This document shows positions 56,791-64,000 of a stretch of 64,000 bases of DNA, piece by piece. The stretch's first letter is position 1, and each line of letters begins with the position of its first letter. The notes under the pieces were generated by a model. It was not told the DNA's origin and ran no database searches. It saw only the letters and a program-made list of their open reading frames with translations. The position numbers and the translations under genes were made by a program. Source of the stretch: Avibacterium volantium (GTDB taxonomy: Bacteria > Pseudomonadota > Gammaproteobacteria > Enterobacterales > Pasteurellaceae); the NCBI RefSeq assembly GCF_900635775.1, contig NZ_LR134167.1:1149001-1213000 (forward strand). Direction: 5' to 3'.

Positions 56791-57986
56791 TAGATTTTCC
56801 CCTTTTCAGTCAAGATTTTGTCCACGGTGAAAATATCTTTATCGCCACGGCCGGATAAATTCACGACGATTAATTGCTCTTTGTCTGGATTTTGTTGGAT
56901 TAATTTTAACGCATAAGCCAAGGCGTGTGAGCTTTCTAGCGCAGGGATAATGCCCTCGTGTTTGGCCAGTGCTTGGAAAGCGTCAAGGACTTCATCGTCT
57001 GTAATGCTTTCGTATTCAGCACGTCCAATGGCGTGTAAATGGGCGTGTTGTGGCCCAACAGAAGGGAAGTCTAATCCCGCAGAAATGCTGTAAGATTCTT
57101 CGATTTGCCCATCTTCTGTCTGCATAATTGGCGATTTCATTCCGAAATAAATCCCTACTTTGCCGTGGCGCAGTGGCGCGCCGTGTTGCCCCGTGGCAAT
57201 GCCTTTGCCCGCAGGCTCAATGCCGATTAAGCGTACTTGGGGTTCGTCAATAAAATCGGCAAACATTCCAATGGCGTTAGAGCCACCGCCCACGGCCGCG
57301 ATAATCACATCAGGCAAACGTCCTTCTTTTTCTAAAATTTGGCGTTTGGTTTCTTCCCCGATCATTTTTTGGAATTCTCGCACAATGGTAGGGAAAGGGT
57401 GAGGGCCTGCCGCTGTGCCGAGTAAATAATGCGTGGTGTCGTAATTGGCTGACCAATCCCGCATTGCTTCGCAACAAGCATCTTTGAGCGAGCAAGAGCC
57501 TTTTTCCACTGGGATAACTTCTGCCCCCATTAAACGCATACGGAAGACATTCGGCGATTGGCGTTCCACATCTTTCGCCCCCATATAAATCCGACAAGGC
57601 ATATCCAACATTGCACAGGCAAGGGCTGTGGCAACACCGTGCTGACCAGCCCCTGTTTCAGCAATAATGCGTGTTTTACCCATTCGTTTAGCGAGTAAAA
57701 TTTGCCCTAATACTTGATTTGTTTTGTGTGCACCACCGTGTAATAAATCTTCCCGTTTTAGGTAAAGTTTGGTTTTTGTGCCTTTGGTAAGATTACGGCA
57801 CAGCGTCAATGCCGTAGGGCGACCTGCGTAGTTTTTCAGTAAATCTTGAAATTCTGCTTGAAATTCGGGATCGGCTTGTGATTCCACAAAGGCTTGTTCC
57901 AGATGTTTTAGCACTGGGACTAAAATTTCTGGCACATACATTCCGCCAAATTCGCCGAAATAAGGATTAAGTTGCGTTTCTGACAT
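56790..57986 (-). CDS. trpB: TrpB, tryptophan synthase beta chain
   Basis: A 398-residue PLP enzyme that joins indole to serine. The PLP lysine is in [12 protein letters not shown] near residue 86, the phosphate loop is GGGSNAIG near 231, and the monovalent-cation site region follows. It begins 21 bp after trpCF and overlaps trpA. Confidence 0.97.
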   Translation of the reverse strand: MSETQLNPYFGEFGGMYVPEILVPVLKHLEQAFVESQADPEFQAEFQDLLKNYAGRPTALTLCRNLTKGTKTKLYLKREDLLHGGAHKTNQVLGQILLAKRMGKTRIIAETGAGQHGVATALACAMLDMPCRIYMGAKDVERQSPNVFRMRLMGAEVIPVEKGSCSLKDACCEAMRDWSANYDTTHYLLGTAAGPHPFPTIVREFQKMIGEETKRQILEKEGRLPDVIIAAVGGGSNAIGMFADFIDEPQVRLIGIEPAGKGIATGQHGAPLRHGKVGIYFGMKSPIMQTEDGQIEESYSISAGLDFPSVGPQHAHLHAIGRAEYESITDDEVLDAFQALAKHEGIIPALESSHALAYALKLIQQNPDKEQLIVVNLSGRGDKDIFTVDKILTEKGKI

Positions 57987-58007
57987 AATCGTTATCGTTC
58001 CTTTTAC

Positions 58008-59417
58008 TTAATAATCTAAAATTTGTTTAAATAATTGCGCTAATTTAGTGGCATCTTTCACGCCTGCGCTGCTTTCTGCCCCTGAATTAATATCCAACCC
58101 TAAGCAATGTTGCGATAGGGCAAGGGCTAAATTTTGCTGATTAATGCCGCCAGCGAGCATTGCGTTATCTTTGATTTCAGCAGGAATGAGCGACCAATCA
58201 AAGGCTTGCCCCGTGCCGCCTTGCTGGTGAGCGAGCTGGCTGTCTAACACATAGCGATCAACCTGAGAAATTGGCTCAATTTGCACCGCACTTTGTTTTT
58301 CTAATGGCACAGAAACAGCTTGCCAAATTTGGCATTGGGCAGGTAGCTGTGAGCGAAGTTGCGCGATAAATTCCGCATTTTCACTACCGTGTAACTGCAC
58401 CGCAAAGAGATTTAACTGCGAGGCAATTTTTACAATAAAATCAATCTCTTGATTTTGAAATACGCCGACAAAACGCAACGGTGCTTGCATCACAAGTTCT
58501 TGCGCTTGGCGTAGCGAAAGTTTACGTTTTGAGCTTTCCGCAAAAATCAACCCACCATATAACGCGCCTTGGTTGTACACCGCCTGCACATCTTGCGGAC
58601 GAGTTAAACCGCACACTTTATTTTCACCAAGAATCACCGCTCTTACCGCGTTATTCAAATCATCGCTGCCCATCAGGCTGCTGCCGATTAAAAAGCCGTT
58701 TACATAAGGTTTTAATTGCTGAACTTGTTGATGAGAATAAATGCCCGATTCACTAATCACAATGCGATCGGCAGGAATTTGACTCGCAAGCGGTGGCGTG
58801 CGGCCGAGATCCACAGAAAGATCGTGTAAATCACGGTTATTGATGCCAATCACTTTCGCCCCCAAAGCAATGGCACGTTCTAATTCTTGCTGATTGGAGG
58901 TTTCTGTGAGCACGCCCATTCCTAATTCGTGGGCTAAATCTGCCAGTTGCATATAGGTGTCATCGTCCAACACGGAAAGCATTAGCAAAATGGCGTCCGC
59001 TTGGTGATAACGCGCCAGATACACCTGATAAGGGCTTATCATAAAGTCCTTGCACAGCACAGGCTGGCTGACTTGATTACGCACTTGCGCAATGTAGGCA
59101 AAATCCCCTTGGAAATATTTTTCGTCCGTCAGCACGGAAATGGCTGCTGCATAATGTTTATACACTTGGGCGATTTCATCAAGGTTAAAATCCGCACGAA
59201 TCAAACCTTTAGAGGGCGAGGCTTTTTTACATTCCAAAATATAAGCGGGGCGTTGGTGTGTGCCTTGTGCCAATGCCTGATAAAAAGAGCGGTCGGATTT
59301 TTCAAGGTTTTTTTCAAAATCCTGCAACGGAAAGGCTTGGGATTTCTCTGCCACCCATTGCATTTTATCTTGCACGATTTTCTGTAAAATCGTTGGAGTT
59401 TGGTTGTTGATATTCAT
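58008..59417 (-). CDS. trpCF: TrpC-TrpF fusion (IGP synthase and PRA isomerase)
   Basis: A 469-residue bifunctional enzyme. The N-terminal indole-glycerol-phosphate synthase (about 1-255) shows [41 protein letters not shown] and VISESGIYS. The C-terminal phosphoribosyl-anthranilate isomerase (about 256-469) shows [20 protein letters not shown] and LAGGINQQN. The catalytic Cys of the isomerase is in VCGLTR. The fusion is normal for enteric bacteria and Pasteurellaceae. Confidence 0.96.
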   Translation of the reverse strand: MNINNQTPTILQKIVQDKMQWVAEKSQAFPLQDFEKNLEKSDRSFYQALAQGTHQRPAYILECKKASPSKGLIRADFNLDEIAQVYKHYAAAISVLTDEKYFQGDFAYIAQVRNQVSQPVLCKDFMISPYQVYLARYHQADAILLMLSVLDDDTYMQLADLAHELGMGVLTETSNQQELERAIALGAKVIGINNRDLHDLSVDLGRTPPLASQIPADRIVISESGIYSHQQVQQLKPYVNGFLIGSSLMGSDDLNNAVRAVILGENKVCGLTRPQDVQAVYNQGALYGGLIFAESSKRKLSLRQAQELVMQAPLRFVGVFQNQEIDFIVKIASQLNLFAVQLHGSENAEFIAQLRSQLPAQCQIWQAVSVPLEKQSAVQIEPISQVDRYVLDSQLAHQQGGTGQAFDWSLIPAEIKDNAMLAGGINQQNLALALSQHCLGLDINSGAESSAGVKDATKLAQLFKQILDY

Positions 59418-59432
59418 TGTTTTTTCTCTTTT

Positions 59433-60437
59433 TTATTCTACCGCACGCAATGCGGCTAAGGTTTTAAAGGCTTTACCCGTGGCAAGCACATCAAGCACTT
59501 TTTCGGCGTTGTGTTTGAGATCTTCATAGCCGAATAATTTCATTAATAGTGCGGTGTTCATTGCTACGGCTTGGGCGTGTTCTGCCTTGCCTTTACCTTG
59601 TAAAAGTGCGGTCAAAATTTTTGCATTTTCTTCAGGTTCACCGCCACGCAGACTTTCTAAGGGTTGTGGCTCAAAGCCGAAATCATAAGGGCTTAGGCTG
59701 TAACGTTCAATTTTACCATCACGAATTTCCGCCACCTCTGTTTTACCGTGAATGGCCACTTCATCTAAGCCAGCACCGTGTACCACAATGCTGTGTTTAT
59801 GCCCTAAACGCAGGGCGGTTTCTGCATAAGGAGCAATGAGATCGGGGGAATACACGCCTAATAATTGATGTTTCGGGCGAGCTGGGTTACACAATGGCCC
59901 TAAAATATTGAAAATAGTTCGAGTTTTCAAGGCTTGACGCACTGGCACGGCGTGCTTAAAGCCAGGGTGATATTGCTGCGCGAATAAAAAGCAAATGCCA
60001 ATTTCATCAAGGGCTTGGCGTGCTTGTTCGGCACTAATATTGATATTTACCCCTAAGGCACTTAACACATCGCTTGCGCCTGTTTTGCTCGATACGCTAC
60101 GGTTGCCGTGTTTCGCTACTTTTAAGCCACAAGCAGCGCCAACAATGGCGGAAGCGGTGGAAATATTAATGGTGTTTGCGCCATCGCCGCCCGTGCCAAC
60201 AATATCCGCAAAGACATAATCAGGCGTTGGGAAGCTATTGGCATTGGCGAGTACCGCATTAACCGCACCGCTAATTTCTTCCGCTGTTTCACCACGCAAT
60301 TTTAATGCGATTAAGGCAGCGGCAAGTTGTTCATTGCTCAATTCCCCTTGCAACACCGCATTGAACAGGGTTTCCGCTTGGGCTTGAGTTAAAGGTTGTT
60401 TCTCAAAAAGTTGGTTAAGAAGTTGTTCTGTTTGCAT
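59433..60437 (-). CDS. trpD: TrpD, anthranilate phosphoribosyltransferase
   Basis: A 334-residue enzyme without a fused amidotransferase; TrpG is separate here. The phosphoribosyl-pyrophosphate loop [14 protein letters not shown] lies near residue 81, with [25 protein letters not shown] segments following. An uptake signal and 54 bp separate it from the tautomerase gene upstream. Confidence 0.96.
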   Translation of the reverse strand: MQTEQLLNQLFEKQPLTQAQAETLFNAVLQGELSNEQLAAALIALKLRGETAEEISGAVNAVLANANSFPTPDYVFADIVGTGGDGANTINISTASAIVGAACGLKVAKHGNRSVSSKTGASDVLSALGVNINISAEQARQALDEIGICFLFAQQYHPGFKHAVPVRQALKTRTIFNILGPLCNPARPKHQLLGVYSPDLIAPYAETALRLGHKHSIVVHGAGLDEVAIHGKTEVAEIRDGKIERYSLSPYDFGFEPQPLESLRGGEPEENAKILTALLQGKGKAEHAQAVAMNTALLMKLFGYEDLKHNAEKVLDVLATGKAFKTLAALRAVE

Positions 60438-60491
60438 AGGGTATTCCTTTTCTTTTTATTAAAGCATAAGTGCGGTGCTTTTTTCTTAAAT

Positions 60492-61470
<979 letters not shown>

Positions 61471-61479
61471 AATCTGTCC

Positions 61480-63024
61480 TTATTGAGCAAGCTGGTTGGT
61501 TTGCATAATCGCATTAATCACAGCACGGGCTTTGTGACGCGTTTCATCTGCTTCCATTTGCGGATCGGAATCCAGCACTTCACCGCAGCCAGCTTGGATA
61601 TAAGCAATGTCGTTTTGCACAAAGGCAGAGCGGATCACAATACAGGTATCAAAATTGCCGTCAGATGAAAGGTAGCCCACGGCACCGCCGTAGCTATGGC
61701 GTTTTTGTTGCTCCACTTGGTAGATTAATTGCATCGCTTTGATTTTTGGCGCACCCGTGAGTGTGCCCATATTCATACAGGCTTGATAGGCGTGTAGCGC
61801 ATCAAGTTCAGGGCGAAGTTTGCCCACCACGCGCGATACCAAGTGCATAATGTGGGAATAGCGATCCACTTGCATTAGATCTTTCACTTGACGCGTGCCA
61901 CTTTGGCAAACGCGAGCCACATCATTACGGGCTAAATCCACCAGCATTAAATGTTCCGCCAACTCTTTTTTATCTAAGCGTAATTCCAGTTCTAGGCGCG
62001 CATCTAATTCAGGATCGATATTGCCTTCGGCATCAAAACCGCGTGGACGTGATCCTGCAATCGGATAGATTTCTAATTGACGTGAATCTTGGCTATATTT
62101 CAACGCACTTTCAGGGGAAGCGCCAAATAAGGTGAAATCTTCGTCCTGCATATAAAACATATAAGGGCTTGGGTTGTTCACTTTTAATTGGCGATAAGTG
62201 GCAAGGCTGTTCGGACAAGCCAAAGAAAAACGGCGCGATGGCACGATTTGGAACACATCGCCAATATTGATATGATGTTTTAAGCGGCGAATAATGTCTT
62301 TAAATGGTTCATCTTCAATGTTTACGCTCACTTCCGTGGAAGCCGATTGAATCGTTAAGTGCGGTTCAATTTTTTGTAATTTTTGCGTAATTTGCACCGC
62401 ACTTTGTTCCGTGGCGGAAAGCGTATTTTGATTAAAACAGAAAGTTTGTAGCTGAGCCTGCTGGCGCTGGTGATCAAGAATCAATAAATTTTCTGCTAAA
62501 TAGAAAACGTAATCAGGACAGCTTAAGCCATCATTGTGCAGCACAATATTTTCCATTGGGATAAAATTCGCCACTAAATCATAGGCAAATAATCCACCAA
62601 GAAAAATTGGCGTTTCACTTGTTTTGTAAAGATCCGCTAAACAACGCAAACCGTCAAAAATTGTCGGCGCTTGTAATTTGCTGTCTTCATCTAAATTCGG
62701 GTTAAGCGGCGCAAATTCTGCGATCATTTGCTTATCTTGGCGGGAAAGGCGCAGAGCAATCGGCTGCAATTTTTCTTGCACCAAAGGCAACAATGCCGCA
62801 CCGTTTTCATTTAATGCAGTAAAGGTAACGCATTGCCCTAAGCAGCTGATTTTTAATGCGGCGTTAATTAATAGCAGGCTTTTTAAGCTATTTTTACTGC
62901 TGATTTCTGCTGATTCAAGTAATAGCGTATTTTTTTGATCTTGGCACAGGGTAGCAAATACCGCAGTGGGATCGCTGTGATAAGCCACTTCTTGTGAAAA
63001 AACGTGGAGAAAAGGCGTTGTCAT
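61480..63024 (-). CDS. trpE: TrpE, anthranilate synthase component I
   Basis: A 514-residue chorismate-using enzyme that makes anthranilate. The N-terminal LLESAEISSKN holds the tryptophan feedback site. FQIVPSRRF, PSPYMFYM, IAGSRPRG, DLARNDVAR and GTLTGAPKIKAM are chorismate-binding motifs. First gene of the trp operon; AAGGAATTCCA precedes the ATG, and the promoter lies only about 36 bp upstream. Confidence 0.96.
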   Translation of the reverse strand: MTTPFLHVFSQEVAYHSDPTAVFATLCQDQKNTLLLESAEISSKNSLKSLLLINAALKISCLGQCVTFTALNENGAALLPLVQEKLQPIALRLSRQDKQMIAEFAPLNPNLDEDSKLQAPTIFDGLRCLADLYKTSETPIFLGGLFAYDLVANFIPMENIVLHNDGLSCPDYVFYLAENLLILDHQRQQAQLQTFCFNQNTLSATEQSAVQITQKLQKIEPHLTIQSASTEVSVNIEDEPFKDIIRRLKHHINIGDVFQIVPSRRFSLACPNSLATYRQLKVNNPSPYMFYMQDEDFTLFGASPESALKYSQDSRQLEIYPIAGSRPRGFDAEGNIDPELDARLELELRLDKKELAEHLMLVDLARNDVARVCQSGTRQVKDLMQVDRYSHIMHLVSRVVGKLRPELDALHAYQACMNMGTLTGAPKIKAMQLIYQVEQQKRHSYGGAVGYLSSDGNFDTCIVIRSAFVQNDIAYIQAGCGEVLDSDPQMEADETRHKARAVINAIMQTNQLAQ

Positions 63025-63054
63025 TGGAATTCCTTTTTTGCATAAAATAATTAT

Positions 63055-63088
63055 GCACTATTAAACTAGTACAAAAGGGGTTTGTCAA
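63055..63088 (-). promoter_or_regulatory. trp promoter with TrpR-type operator
   Basis: The minus strand has TTGACA (63083-63088), a 17-base spacer and TTTAAT (63060-63065). GTACTAGTTTAATAGTGC (63055-63072) covers the -10 and strongly resembles the TrpR operator (GTACTAGTTAACTAGTAC). Only about 30 bases separate the likely start of transcription from the trpE ATG, so there is no leader peptide or attenuator. Confidence 0.85.
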
Positions 63089-63160
63089 GGATTGTTTTTT
63101 CTCAAAAAGGAAATTTTAGCCAGAATGGCTTGTTTCATTGATTTTGCCAATAAAAATAAA

Positions 63161-63196
63161 AAAATGTTGGTAAAGAATATTCCCCACCAACATTTT
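63161..63196 (-). terminator. fumC terminator
   Basis: AAAATGTTGGT and ACCAACATTTT pair around a 14-nt loop, with a T run on the minus strand, just past the fumC stop. Confidence 0.7.
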
Positions 63197-63223
63197 ACAT
63201 TTAGATGAATGCTAAAATTAGCT

Positions 63224-64000
63224 TTATTTCAAACTGCCCACCATATCTTCAGGACGAACCCATTCGTCAAATTGCTCTGGGGTAACCAAACCAAGATTAA
63301 TGGCTTCTTCTCTTAATGTTGTACCATTTTTATGCGCAGTTTTTGCGATTTTCGCTGCATTTTCATAACCGATATGGGTATTTAACGCCGTTACCAGCAT
63401 TAAGGAATTTTCAAGTTGTTGCTTAATGCGTGGGTGATTTGGTTCAATACCACTTGCGCAATGCTCATCGAACGATACACAAGCATCTGCCAATAATTGG
63501 GCAGATTGTAAGAAGTTGTACGCCATTACAGGTTTGAATACATTAAGTTGGAAATGCCCTTGCGAGCCAGCAAAGGAAATGGTTGTGTCGTTACCTAACA
63601 CTTGTGCGCAAACCATTGTGAGCGCTTCGCACTGCGTTGGGTTCACTTTGCCCGGCATAATGGAAGATCCTGGTTCATTTTCAGGAATTAAGATTTCACC
63701 AATGCCTGAGCGCGGGCCAGATGCCAATAAGCGAATATCGTTGGCAATTTTAAATAAGGATACCGCAAGCTGTTTTAATGCACCGTGGGTTTCCACAATG
63801 GCATCGTGGGTGGCGAGCGCTTCAAATTTGTTTTCTGCAGTGATAAATGGCAAGCCAGTGAATTTTGCAATGTATTCAGCCACTTTCACATCATAGCCTT
63901 TTGGCGTATTTAACCCAGTTCCTACTGCAGTTCCACCTAAAGCCAGTTGCGCAAGGTGTGGCAGGGTGTTTTTCAATGCACGCAAGCCGAAATCTAACTG
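63224..64000 (-). CDS. fumC: FumC, class II fumarase (C-terminal part; cut by window edge)
   Basis: The frame is open to the right edge, so the true start lies outside. The 259 visible residues show the superfamily signature [17 protein letters not shown] near the middle, preceded by the [17 protein letters not shown] segment, and a C-terminal [26 protein letters not shown] that is typical of FumC. It hydrates fumarate to malate without an iron-sulfur cluster. Confidence 0.95.
   Translation of the reverse strand, partial: QLDFGLRALKNTLPHLAQLALGGTAVGTGLNTPKGYDVKVAEYIAKFTGLPFITAENKFEALATHDAIVETHGALKQLAVSLFKIANDIRLLASGPRSGIGEILIPENEPGSSIMPGKVNPTQCEALTMVCAQVLGNDTTISFAGSQGHFQLNVFKPVMAYNFLQSAQLLADACVSFDEHCASGIEPNHPRIKQQLENSLMLVTALNTHIGYENAAKIAKTAHKNGTTLREEAINLGLVTPEQFDEWVRPEDMVGSLK

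Overview
The window is chromosomal DNA of a gamma-proteobacterium of the family Pasteurellaceae. The strongest sign is the Haemophilus-type DNA-uptake signal (core AAGTGCGGT or its complement), which occurs dozens of times in genes and intergenic spaces and often as inverted pairs that double as terminators. Gene order (secG/tRNA-Leu, ybaB-recR, htrB/hldE, potABCD next to a pepT homologue, thiBPQ behind a TPP riboswitch, trpEG-D-CF) and AT-rich coding style agree. Genus and species cannot be fixed from the sequence alone.

Layout. 1-4.0 kb: the tail of an unidentified gene, tRNA-Leu(GAG), secG, topB, then ybaB-recR and tRNA-Val(GAC). 4.2-6.5 kb: pykA and an NfsB-type nitroreductase. 6.66-8.25 kb: an intact IS1016-like (IS1595 family) insertion with its 8-bp target duplication, sitting at the stop codon of a small SOS-controlled operon that encodes a UmuD-like protein without catalytic residues and a DinI-like protein. 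8.5-19 kb: sstT, modF, qmcA-nfeD, a quinone reductase overlapping a TorD-type chaperone, htrB/hldE, yegP, a DUF5718 gene and birA. 19-24.5 kb: guaB and guaA with a small lipoprotein gene between them, then ettA. 24.7-30.3 kb: a DUF1007 plus NiCoT metal-transport pair, a CaCA exchanger, tRNA-Asn, an inverted pair of DnaA boxes and uvrB. 30.4-42.5 kb: OsmC, an AEC permease with a malolactic-type enzyme, potABCD, a full-length PepT homologue that has lost most active-site residues, and glnE. 42.6-47.1 kb: the TPP-riboswitch thiBPQ operon and bioB. 47.2-51.8 kb: an accessory block with a short Crp/Fnr-like protein, a TSUP permease and a large secreted family-8 chondroitinase-type lyase, with a perfect palindrome in the divergent promoter region. 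51.8-55.1 kb: aspC, purK and a beta carbonic anhydrase. 55.1-56.0 kb: a RelE/XRE toxin-antitoxin pair bracketed by two nearly identical 42-nt hairpins. 56-63.1 kb: a complete trp operon (E-G-tautomerase-D-CF-B-A) with a TrpR-type operator on its promoter and no room for an attenuator. The right edge cuts fumC.

Most genes are housekeeping. The regions that most reward follow-up are the SOS mini-operon, the dead PepT homologue, the lyase/TSUP/regulator block, and the hairpin-bracketed toxin-antitoxin unit. All functional calls rest on reading the translated sequence and motif recall; no database search was run.
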